Of a stretch of DNA of 64,000 bases, positions 10,324 through 20,150 are shown one piece after another. The DNA is taken from positions 67,001 to 131,000 of the forward strand of contig OX419755.1 in assembly GCA_948567375.1 (NCBI GenBank), in the 5' to 3' direction. The position numbers were made by a program, and so were the translations under genes. This stretch comes from Lunularia cruciata. Lineage: Eukaryota; Streptophyta; Marchantiopsida; Lunulariales; Lunulariaceae. Under the pieces are notes generated by a model, which did not search any database, had not been told where the DNA came from, and worked only from the letters and a program-made list of their open reading frames with translations. Positions within the stretch are counted from its first letter, which is position 1; every line of letters begins with the position of its first letter.

Positions 10324-11317
10324 TTTGGAGGAGTTTTGCCAAATCTTGGAGGAGGTTCAAAGTGGCAAGAAGAAAGGCCTCATTTGGGTGTTTAAAGGCT
10401 TTGAGGCATAGGGCTGTGAGCTATGAGAGGCTACAAAGGCCTAGGAGGGCCAGAAGGGCCAACAACCAACTTGTTGGCGTAAGGCTAGCTAGTTTAGAGT
10501 AGATCTTGGTCATTGGTTGGAAAAATTTGCCCATCCTGCTAGATTGTGTGCAATAGGGTTTGACTCCTAGATCTTATGTTCCTAGACTAGTGCCCTAGCC
10601 AACTGGTCCACCCTCACTTGTTGTCTTAGTGATTGTGCCACTATTATCTATACACTTGTAACTTTGGCTAGGAGAGGCAATTTCATCCCATTCTTGGTGA
10701 TCCTGGTAGCTTAGGACTTAGATACAAACTTCTCTTATGTCAAATGCCAAATGGTGGCAGAGTCAGTCTTGTGTTGTTTTATAAGATGGAGGGTTTTTGT
10801 TTAGATTTCTTGTAATTGGACCCCTTCCATTCTCTGCTTCTTGTCTGTGCACCATGTTTGTGTGAGGTGCCCTGACTTTTGAGCGTTGGTGCTCTGGTGT
10901 GCTCTTGGTAGTGAGGTTGGAGTGATGGCCAGTCAAACTACCTTTGTTTCTCTCTAGTGAGGCAAGAAGTGATGACCTACAGACCATGAGAGTGCGTGTT
11001 GTGATGGCAGGTTATAGGTTACCCTTTCTCTTAGTGTAGTTATTTGGGTTAGAGTTACATTAGTGGGTGGTGCTTAGTTGGTGTTGTCACTTGGTGTTGG
11101 CACTTGTTGATGTTGGCACTTGGTGGGGTACTTGCGGTTGCGACTTGCGGTTGTAGTTCGTAGTTCCGGTTTGTTGTTGCAACTTGCAATTGCAGTTTGC
11201 GGTTGCGGTTACTTTGTCACGACGATGTTCTTTTGGGATTCCACAAGAGATAGCCTTGTAGTACATAGTGGGTTTACTTGGAGTGGTACTTAGTATCAGC
11301 CTATATCTCAGGTCTCA
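10323..11317 (+). other. Leader of C1 (5' part missing)
   Basis: Sense-strand, non-coding stretch ahead of C1 gag. It opens with a run of ~19-bp units (AGTTTGGAGGAGTTTTGCC-like) whose other units lie reversed at 57099-57160. A possible primer-like TGGTGGCAGAGTC is at 10752-10764, but no LTR end is recognisable there, so I do not call it. Bases 11065-11213 are low-complexity, dominated by variants of GTTGGCACTTG and CGGTTGC. Confidence 0.5.
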
Positions 11318-12739
11318 GTGAGGGAGGAAATTGACTCTAAGTTAGAGTTTGACACAAGAGTTGATTCAATTGAGAGTGCACTTGGTGTGTCTGCACCATT
11401 GTTGTGGGACATGGACAAGATTTATGGGGCCTCCAAAGGCCCTAGGTGTTACTTTGGTACAATGAGCACCATTGAGTTGGATGATTTCATCCAAGAGTTT
11501 GATAGTTGGTGTGATCAGCAGCAGATGTGGAACCTGACTTTGTTTACACCTTTCATGGCATGGAAGGGGTTGTTTCAGCATCTAGAGGGTCCACGGATAG
11601 ATGACTACCATAAGTTCAAGAGAGCTCATTTGGAGGAGATTGAGTTATGGAGACAATATTGGTCTCCAAACTATGTCTCTATCACTTCAGGTTTAATGGC
11701 TAGGAGTAGATTGGTTGTACCTACGAGTTCTAACTCAAGTAATGTTAGTGGAGCTAGTGGAGGTGCACTAGCTAGAGATAGTGGTACTATGAGTGGAGGT
11801 ACCGCTACATGAGGTGGTGTGGTACTGTGGTTTAACCCCATGGTGGAGTTCTTCCAATGTTTGAGGTAGAACTACCAAGGAGTGCGGACTGACAAGTTGA
11901 GGAGCTTGCAAGAGTTCCAGCAGAAGGCTGGAGAGAGACTATGCAAGGCATACACTTGCATGAGGCGGCTGATCAGTTTCACTTAGGGAGTTATGGAGAC
12001 AATATTGGTCTCCAAACTATGTCTCTATCACTTCAGGTTTGGAGGCTAGGTGTAGATTGGCTGTACCTACGAGTTCTAACTCAAGTAATGTTAGTGGAGC
12101 TAGTGGAGGTGCACTAGCTAGAGATAGTGCTACTATGAGTGGAGGTACCGCTACAGGAGGTGGTGTGGTACCATGGTTTAACCCTATGGTGGAGTTCTTC
12201 CAGTGTTTGAGGCATCACAACCAGCACAGAGGCACTAGTGACCGGTGTTTTGATCTACACCTAGAGTTACGGAGTGGTAGGGCTGTTATGGCAGGTAGTA
12301 GAGGAGCTCCAGTTCATGGAGGACGAGGTGGTAGAGGTGGTGGTAGAGGATCTACACCTAGGGATGAAGTACTTGCTCTTACTTCTGATATAGCTATAGC
12401 TACTCAGATTGAGCAATTGGAGCAGAGATTTGCTAGTATGACTATTGCTCAAAGGAGATCAAATTTGGGTGTTGAGGCTTCCACCTCATATGTTGGTGAT
12501 AGAGATGCTTTCAACTTCATGTGCGGAGCAGCACAGGTGGATGCATCTGCAGCAATGACTAGGAGTGCAGTACGTGCTCTAGAGCCTAGAGGAACATCAG
12601 TGGAGTTGGACCCACAGGGAGGGGAGGTTGGGAGAAAGGTCAGACTTCCCCAATCTTTCACGCTGTCAGAGGCATTGTAGACAACATCCATGGTTCCTAG
12701 ATGTCCAAATGCAAGTGTTGATGGAGTACATGATGGAAT
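11318..12739 (+). pseudogene. C1 gag
   Basis: Frames at 11318-11812 and 12039-12680 encode the capsid (DDFIQEFDSWCDQQQMW, PFMAWKGLFQHLEG, DDYHKFKRAHLEEIELW) and a Gly/Arg/Ser-rich tail (HGGRGGRGGGRGS) followed by a short coiled coil (IEQLEQRFASM). The same tail opens the C2 copy at the window end. No CCHC knuckle is visible; the RGG stretch may be the nucleic-acid-binding part. A direct duplication and stops break it, and copy A2 is inserted at 12740. Confidence 0.75.
11642..12215 (+). repeat. Direct duplication within C1 gag
   Basis: About 225 bases starting at 11642 (GAGTTATGGAGACAATATTG) recur starting at 11989, nearly unchanged. Between them are ~120 bases of other gag sequence. The duplication repeats the segment from LWRQYWSPNYV through the Ser/Gly-rich stretch and explains why this gag is longer than expected. 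Confidence 0.8.
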
Positions 12740-15700
12740 TGTGACAACCCGGCAAATATCACTTTTGTGATAATTGGGTAAGTAAAGTTTGTTCATGCAG
12801 AGATACGATTCAGAATTGGTCAAATACAAAGCCAAACAATAACTTGTAGTTCTTCTTGATTTCTTCTTTAATCTCTCAGGTAGAAACTACACCAAGAAGA
12901 GAGTAACAAGCTCACAATCTTGACAACTTGTCATGACTACACACTCATAATCACAACATAGCAAATTTTGTTCAAACAACTCTTGATTGTGATGATTCAG
13001 ATTCTCCCAAAGATGGCACTTCACTGCAAAGAACAATTTTGTCTCAGAATTGTGTTCCACCCCTCCATTGAAGGCACAACTTCCTCGATCAAAATTGCTT
13101 CACATCAACTTCGTGCTGCACTCACAATGTAGAATACTACCAACACTACAATTCCTCTCAAATCTGTCAAGGCATTGCTCCGATGCACTTCACTCAGGAT
13201 CAAACACATAGAATGAAGATCAAGGCTGCAGAATCCAACATCCACAAACACACTGACTTGCACTTTGGAATTCTACACACACTCACAAACACACACACAC
13301 AAAATTGACAATCGGAATTAACTCAAGCAATGAGCACTAAAAACAACACTTCGCTTTATCTATCTTCAGAAATTTGAATACTGTACAACATAGTACTACA
13401 AATGCTCCCCTTAAATACTGAAGCAAATGGCAGTTCTTCCTAGTTATGTACCGCTTCCTAACATCTCTTCCTACCTACAGATCCGAACTGACAATCCATC
13501 TCTTCATATCTGTCTCTTCCTATCTCAAAATTGTTACTTACCCGATCCGATGTCTACCTCATCATCAGCTTCCAAACCCGATGATCTTCCTACTACTTCT
13601 CCTTCTTCGGGTATATTTATAACTACTAATTCCTTCACTACTTCTACTACTTCTACACTAGGAACTACAATTGAGCTTAGGGTTACTCGATCTACTTTTG
13701 TATCTCTTGACCCACTCTTCTCTAATATGTCAAATAACAAGTCCGATGACACTTGATTTCCTACTTCTGCAACATTGGACTTCCTCTCCGCTGTCACACT
13801 ATTCCTAATTTTCTTTAACTTTGAATTGACTAAATGTAATCTGAGACTAACGTTGTCTTCTACTTCTAACATTTTCCGGTCTACTCGCTCCCTTAATTGG
13901 ATTAGCAATGTGTTCATATCCACATCTTTGGCTTTTCTCTTCCGAGTTTCATGCACAAGCAACTTCAACTCATGTAGATGTGCTTCTTCCAATCTCCCTT
14001 CAGCCTTTGTAATGAAGATTGCTTGCAACTTTCTTGCAACTTCTCCTGTTGATTCCGACTCATACCCTCGAGAGCGCTCTGCCTTCAACTCTTCGCGGTA
14101 CATCTTCAACTCATCTTTGTACTCAGCAGCAAGCATCTTCTTCTCCTCCGCATATTGTGCACTCTATAACTCAGCACTTCGTACCAGCTCTCGGAATCGT
14201 CCTTCTTCTTCATCCCTAACTGCTAACTCCCTCAACCCAACTCCTGCTCCATTATTGCTGCCGCCTTCAAATGAATATTCTAGATGCGCACATCACTCAC
14301 TTCCTCCTTCAATTTTCTCAGCCACATTGCCTGCTCCTTCAATTCTCCTGCTTGCTTTGGCAGTTCTTTTCCTCTTGACTTGCAGCTCTCTTATAACATC
14401 TCGAAAGCCTTCTTCTTCAAGACTTCCTCTCTCAAAAGTTCTCCAATTTCTTCATTTCTTCGGACTTGTTGCTCCTGCAACCCCTTCACTTCACTCAACA
14501 GATGCTTCACCACCTGCAACTCATTCATCACCTTTCTACGATCTTGGGGAATGATGTTCCGATGCTCCTTTAGTAGCTCTAACAATGGTGTGACAACCTG
14601 TGTTAGATACAATATCCCACCAAAGTTATCTTTATCTTCGTTGCCATCTTATTCTTTGTTCTTTGGCTCCTTCATTGGCTCCTTCTGCCAAAGTTGCAAT
14701 CTTCTTATCTTCAGAGACACCGCGTCTGAACTCTCTTCTCCTTTACCAATTGAACTCAGCCCCACAAGATACTCCTCTTTTCCTTTGGTCTTTGCTTATT
14801 CACCACTAGGGCTACGCAATGACTCATTGTTCCGGGTACTCTGTCAATCATTGCATGACAAGCTTCACTGACCCCCACCGATTGCTGAACCTCAGCAAGG
14901 TTCCCACTCACTATCACTTCCAGACTCCTCACTTTGTAAGGTGAGTTCATCCTCTTCTGATTCCTCTCCTTGCGACTCTGTTTCTTCTTCAGACTCTGAT
15001 TCTGATGATGCTTCTCTCACCATCTTCTTACTCTACACAACTAGTCTTCGAGTCTTCCTTTGAGCTGGAGGTGACTTTTCCTCTTTGGGTTTACTATGCT
15101 TCTTTGTCTTTGGACTTGTGACTTCTTCCATCTTCCATTGTCCTATCTTCAAGAAGTGTTCATCATTGGCTCACAGGTGTATCATATATTGTCGCTCTTC
15201 TTCATCCACTTCTTGTCTTAAGTTAGGATGAAAATAGGACATCATGCAATGCCTCTCCTCTACTGTTAGCAAGTTCAAGTCAAAGTAGAAGTGTGCTAAA
15301 AATGCTGCAAAATAATAGGGAGGCAAACCTGTCCGCCAATTGATTACCATCTACCTCGTTTGGTGGTGAAAACACTTTGCCCAATTCACCTTTAACCCTG
15401 CAAACACCGCTTGCTGCATGTTCACATAAGTTGTTCATTCTGGCTTGAACATGGTCATCATCGCTCCCACAATACTTCTCCTAATCGGATCTCGATAGGA
15501 CTCCACCTTATAGCCATTCGTGGTTCTCGGAACAAAGAAAGAGTTTCGGATTTCCGCCATTTCTTCTGCAGCACCACACTTCCGATAGAAGGTGATCCCC
15601 GTTGGTTCTCCTGCTTCCTTCTCCAATACTAACCTCCAATCCAACTCAGTCCATTGAGCCAGATTTCCTCTCTTCCTTTCAATTTCAGGACCCTCCTCAC

Positions 15701-16435
15701 AATTACTGGCAGCTATCTCTGCCCTCACTCCTGGGAAACTGAAATTCAAGTTCCATGCTAAAAACATAATACAAAGTCTATTCAAGACCTCAATTTTGGC
15801 TACCACATCTAATCTACGAATTGCAAAACTTTGCACCACCTGAGCATTTGTGACCTTTCTTTGCCATGATCTGCTCTCTTGTTCTTCAACACTGAAAGAC
15901 AATGCCCTATCCTGGACGAGACACTCTAACCCCTTCTGGATTTCAAAAAATTTCACTCTCAATCAGCTTCCAGACATGTATTACTGTAGGATGACTACTC
16001 AAAGGAATTGGAAATTTACTTGGCATATTCAACTTGTCCCTGCGCAATTGCAATCTTATATTACCCCAAATTGTAGTCGTTCTTTAGTCAATTTCAAATT
16101 CGACCTCCCCTCTTTTGTGTGTTGATGTCCGGTCACTGTTAAGACATGCTTCTTCTGCCTCCGCCATTTCTTGAAGTGTACTTTCTTGCCACGTACCAAG
16201 GTTGTTAGACAGTCTTCGTATCACCTGTGCCTTCAGACTCAAAGATGATGCTCTTTGGACTTTTTTCTGTCGTACCCTTCTTCTGAGTACCTCCATCATC
16301 GGATCCGATCTTGCCTTCTTCAGATTTCTTCCAAAGTCACTTCCATCCATTCTTCTTTTGCAATTTGGCTTTCCGTGCTTACTTCTTCCCTCAAATGCTA
16401 ATAAACAGAAAAAAACAAAAAATGTGGGCACCACA
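12740..16435 (-). mobile_element. Solo long LTR of family A (copy A2) inserted in C1 gag-pol
   Basis: 3,696 bp from TGTGACAACCC at the left to GGCACCACA at the right, which are the family A LTR ends. There is no primer site, polypurine tract or second LTR, so it is a solo LTR. The C1 gag-pol text is interrupted between GATGGAAT and CTGCTAGCTAG, which are contiguous in the C2 copy near 63550. A clear 5-bp duplication is not visible (GGAAT versus ACTAC). Confidence 0.8.
13534..16348 (-). pseudogene. LTR-embedded U3 ORF of family A (A2 copy)
   Basis: The protein homologous to 5011-6843, but with a different, longer N-terminus starting MDGSDFGRNLKK about 90 bases inside the LTR. The best segments are 15435-15962 (IQKGLECLVQD, IRRLDVVAKIEVLNR, WTELDWRLVLEKEAGE, NGYKVESYRDPIRR) and the C-terminal coiled coil at 13534-14136, ending DDEVDIGSGK. 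Frameshifts and stops separate them. At a conserved codon this copy keeps CAA where the other four have TGA. Function unknown. Confidence 0.7.
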
Positions 16436-17440
16436 ACTACCTGCTAGCTAGCTACCTACTATAACACAAACTGAGTCTAGCATGATGTTTGAGGCGGCTT
16501 AGCTGATTGTGCGGCGTGTTTTGCTTTTGGCCAGTGACATGTTTACATTGGAAGTTGACCCAACCCCAGTGTTCCAGTTGGCTGCTGTGTGAGAGTAGGG
16601 ATGATGTGGTTCCTACTACTAGAGCAAAGGTGGTTTGTAGTGGAGCTGACTTGGTTGAGGAGCATGGGATCCGTTCAACGACTAATGGTTTATGGCAAGC
16701 AACAGCGGCTAGACTGGAGGAGTTGCCAGCTAGACCGGCCTTTGAGAGAGCACAATTCACACCCGGTGTTGTCCTATTGGATAACCTAAGGTGGATTTTC
16801 CGTTTGGTGGGACTTTCACGGAAGGTCTATACACCATAAAGAGTCTTGTTAGACTTTGGTGCACAACCTCTTATGTTGGGGAATGCTGCAATTGTCGGTT
16901 TGGAGTTATGGAAGATCAATGTGGAGAGGTGTCCATTTCAAATCCAAACATCTCTAGGTGGTGGTTCAACAAAATACATCACACGTGAGGAGCTTGTTGT
17001 CCTAGTTTAGCCTGGTCATCCAATTGATAGCTCAGTGATGAGAGCTCATGCTATTGCGACAGTAGTTGAGTCATATGAAGTACTAGTTGGAGGAGAAGTG
17101 TTATACCCCATGGGTTTCAACATTGACTATTGGGAGGAGACAAGCTCCTATAGACCAGGTTGGCAGTCTGGTGAGGGACGGGTATGTTGCCTACCATTAT
17201 GCTTTAGTAGTGGTAGTCTTGGCTCACTACAGTCCGGGACCATGGCAGCATCAGTTTTAGCTTTGAGTGGTGTAGTTACTTGGCTTGGTGACTTGTTGGA
17301 GGGGAACGCCCATGCAGAGGATAATCCACAACCAAAGGAGATCACTCGGATTTGGAGTACAAGTGGGATTGTTCCATCCACCTTGGATGTTCCATTGTGG
17401 AGTTTAGAGGAGGCATTACAGCAGCATGCAGATTAGTTGA
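16436..17440 (+). pseudogene. C1 gag-pol junction and aspartic protease
   Basis: The sense frame resumes after A2. The protease loop at 16852-16860 reads VLLDFGAQPLMLG, so the catalytic D-S-G is now D-F-G; C2 keeps D-S-G at 63129-63137. The region continues through CPFQIQTSLGGG, SYEVLVGGEVLYPMGFNIDYWEE and TWSGAFVPSG. The segment after the protease core, about 150 residues leading to the methyltransferase, has no family I recognise. Confidence 0.75.
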
Positions 17441-18560
17441 TGCAGAAGACTTGGAGTGGAGCCTTTGTACCATCAGGAGATGAGTATGAGGATGAGCCTC
17501 CAGAGTCGATTACTTTGACACCTTTGGATACTACACTCATTACTTGGCAATATCCAGTAGAGGGGATATGTCTATTGGAATTGTTTGGTGGGATTAGCAC
17601 CGAACTAGCTACAGTATTATAGGCGGGTATACAAGTACAGAGGTACTTGTATGTAGAGAGAGATGAGATTGCTAGGCAAATCTCTCTACATCATATGGCA
17701 CACTTGGCCTATCAATATCCAGAGTTATTACCAATGTCAGTAGTCAGAGGTTACCAGAAGGCCCTACCAACAAACATTTCCTTACTGGGGGCGCATGATA
17801 TGGAGAGACATGGGCCTATTCACATGGTGATTTTTGGATGGGTAGAGGTTTAAGTCTTTAGGATCCTTGTTCTGGTGTGTTTTGGGAGATGTTACGGATA
17901 CTACAACATCTCTAGCTTTCATCAATCCATTTCTCCAGCTTACCTTTTGGAGAACGTTCCTTTGATGGGTGATTCTCTCACCAAAGTGGTAGCTAGTACA
18001 CAGGTCCCGTCCATTCTTGGACGGGACCTGCTATATTGTTAGATGCAGCCAAAGTGGGATCACGGGCTCATTGTCTTTGTCTTTGGTGGACGAACCTCTT
18101 ACCCAGAGAGGTTCTACAACGTACTTATGATGGGATTCAACAACTTGACCACATCCTTGTTGATGATACTTTGGATATTGGGCGTCAGTCTCAGACAGTG
18201 GTAATGGCTGATAGGTCACCTATGGTAGTGGTGAACCTAGTTGGACAGCCTAGAGCCACATTTCTCACACTCATGAGTTTCATAGGCTCTCATGCTTTTT
18301 TGAGAGGGAGGACCTGGACTTGTTTGGGACTCACAGTTACAACAGTTGATGGAGCTCAATGCCGATGAGAGAGAGCAGGTGATGGGTTTTTGCACCGATA
18401 TTACCACTGTTCCAATAATGTCAAAGGCATTTAGGCGTCAGGTGTTAGGTCAGGCTATGGACTTGAACTATTTGACCTGGATTGTGAGCCTTGGCTTGGC
18501 AGAGCAGCAAAGGATGCACTTGATAGGCATCACCACTCAGACACTTGTGAGTCTTGTGCC
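17441..18560 (+). pseudogene. C5-cytosine DNA methyltransferase domain of C1 pol (DNMT3-like)
   Basis: Motif I is LLELFGGIST (17571-17600), the AdoMet loop. RYLYVERDE follows as motif II/III. The GPIHMVIFGW stretch ends where the catalytic P-C-Q should be, but reads VEV and then a stop, so motif IV is destroyed. Motif VI is LLENVPLMGD (ENV at 17950-17958). Motif VIII is read as LCLWWTN near 18075. Motif IX is DEREQVMGF (18364-18390) and motif X is LGQAMDLNYLTW. Motif order and the RQxLGxxMD ending resemble DNMT3-type enzymes. Flanks are Ty3/gypsy protease and RT in the same orientation. Frameshifts and stops around 17850-18340 make it dead. Confidence 0.85.
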
Positions 18561-19140
18561 TATTGAGATGATTCAAGCACATGCTGGGGGCGATGGACCA
18601 AGTGGGCATGGTATTCTTGGGACACAGCCAGTAGCTACTTGGGAGAGTGGTCTACTTGGAGTCCATCTAGGTGAGTGTGGGCTACTTGGATTGCACCCTT
18701 GGTCCACATGGAATGCAGCTAGAGGACATGTGGAGCTTGCAGCCAGAGTGGAGGGAGTTTTTCACACAGAGGTTGGGACCTCTAGTGGTTGAGGGCATGA
18801 CACTATTACTCCCAAGGGCCCAATGTAGCAGCCAGTCAGTACGTCTTCCACTCCTACTACAGTTATAGAGAATACTTGGGAGCCAGATCTTGGACCCAAG
18901 CTTACAAGAGAGGAAAGATGGAGGGTTTGGAGGTTCTTGAGGAGCCACATGAGTTGTTTTGCCTTCAGTATGAAGGATTTGGGTGCTCTAAAGGGACCTA
19001 GTATACGGATTGAGCTGACTAATAATACACTAGTTTTCTAATGTCCTTATCAATATAATGAGATGGAGAAGACATTGATTCAAAGCTGGAGTAGTGACCT
19101 TTTTGAGGCTGGTTTGGTAGAGACTTCACATGGAGAGTAT
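18561..19140 (+). pseudogene. C1 linker and N-terminal reverse transcriptase
   Basis: After the methyltransferase a linker with repeated short phrases (ESGLLGVHLGECGLLGLHP) leads to the RT start: LTREERWRVWRFLRSH, FAFSMKDLGALKGP, and SSDLFEAGLVETSHGEY. The frame is then cut by repeat D2. The catalytic part of RT, including the YIDD box seen in C2, is missing from C1. Confidence 0.8.
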
Positions 19141-19356
19141 TGTAATACTCCTGGGACAGTAGAAGAGAGAAAACAAAAACTTCACACTCAAACATTCAAT
19201 GCCCCAAAGGAGCACCTTCTCTTTATTATATAGACAAAGAAGATCTCCTCCAAGGAAGCTCCACCATATGATTAGGCTCACAGATAGGTGCCATTTCAGC
19301 AAGCTCCACCCTTGGATAACTTACTTGGATGGATGACATGTTGGTCTAGGTCCTAT

Positions 19357-19390
19357 CTAGCTTGTCAAACAAGCTTTGACCAGAGGGAAT
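19357..19390 (+). repeat. Left arm of 34-bp inverted repeat in D2
   Basis: CTAGCTTGTCAAACAAGC at the arm start is the reverse complement of the end of 19717-19750. One mismatch is visible over 34 bases. The arms are 326 bases apart and the second arm is not present in D1, so it arose at this locus. Confidence 0.75.
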
Positions 19391-19716
19391 CTTTTAGGGA
19401 ATCTTCTTGTAGGAGTCTCAGAATCACAAGAGTAAGGTATCGTTGGAAAGCTCTTGACAAGACAAACTAGGGGGAGGGAAGGCTTGACTTTCCTTTTGTT
19501 GGTAATCTACACATTTTTGAGGCCTATTCATCTGTTTAGGCCTCCAAAATTGCCTTTAAAGATTTCAAGCATATTTTGGTTCCTACTCTATTAGTAGAAG
19601 TCCCCTTTTTGTGATACCTCTTTCTGATCTGTTTAGTCCATCATGTATAACATCCTTCTAAATGTTACCAAACCAATTCTCACCTTTAAATCATATGTCT
19701 AGCTATTGGTTCTAAG

Positions 19717-19750
19717 ATTCCCTCCGGTCAAAGCTTGTTTGACAAGCTAG
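19717..19750 (-). repeat. Right arm of 34-bp inverted repeat in D2
   Basis: This inverted copy of 19357-19390 sits exactly at the junction between D2 and the resumed C1 coding sequence. Such templated inserts are typical of error-prone end joining of a break. Confidence 0.75.
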
Positions 19751-20150
19751 AACAAGCAAGTTGAGTATTTGGGTGACACTATCTACCTCGGAGGACTTGG
19801 TGTTCAGCAAACCAAGGTGGAAGCTATTGCACATATTCCTCAGCCTATGGATGTGGGTAGAGTGCAAGCATTCCTTGGGTTGGAAAACTTCTATTGCCGC
19901 TATGTTAGAGGATTTAGTGCCATTGCCAAGGCCTTGACGAAGCTGACCAAGCTTACACAGGAGTGGTGTTGGGTAGATGATCAGGAGAGAGCTTTTGTAG
20001 AGCTCAAGGAAAGCTTGACATCTGCTCCTACTTTGAGGAGACCAATCAGAGGATGACCATTTCAGGTTCATATTGATTGGAGTATATTGGGGCTTGGAGC
20101 GGTGCTCACCCAACATGATGATGAGGGGAATGAGTTTGTGGTGGCCTATG
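19751..20150 (+). pseudogene. C1 RT C-terminus and start of RNase H
   Basis: Sense frame with QVEYLGDTIYLGGLGVQ, VQAFLGLENFYCRYVRGFS and WCWVDDQERAFVELKESL, the connection between RT and RNase H in Ty3/gypsy elements. It carries one stop (GGATGACCATTT) and runs to VVAYV, where copy A3 interrupts it. The partner half resumes at 23878. Confidence 0.85.

Larger units (their letters stand above)
19141..19750 (+). mobile_element. LTR fragment D2 replacing the C1 RT core
   Basis: Begins TGTAATACTCC and follows D1 (3500) closely to about 19716, then ends in a 34-base segment that is an inverted copy of 19357-19390. The C1 protein jumps from SHGEY to QVEYLG across it. In C2 roughly 500 bases of RT lie between these points, so this is not a clean insertion: host element sequence was lost. 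Confidence 0.65.

Noticed and set aside
10752-10764. TGGTGGCAGAGTC as the family C primer site
   Set aside because: No LTR end precedes it: the C LTR is defined at 662 bp by C1 and C2 and ends far upstream.
13775-14554. Plus-strand 259-codon frame opposite the A2 coiled coil
   Set aside because: Ser/Leu/Phe-rich antisense shadow of a Glu/Lys/Leu coiled coil; similar shadows appear at every copy.
12740-16435. Family A LTR units as DNA transposons with TGTG/CACA inverted ends
   Set aside because: The ends share only four bases; TG..CA, 5-bp duplications, the adjacent primer site (7645, 40392) and polypurine tracts (39486, 45837) fit LTRs instead.
18346-18792. A 148-codon frame as a host gene
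   Set aside because: It is the methyltransferase C-terminus and linker of C1, matched by 61139-61693 in C2.
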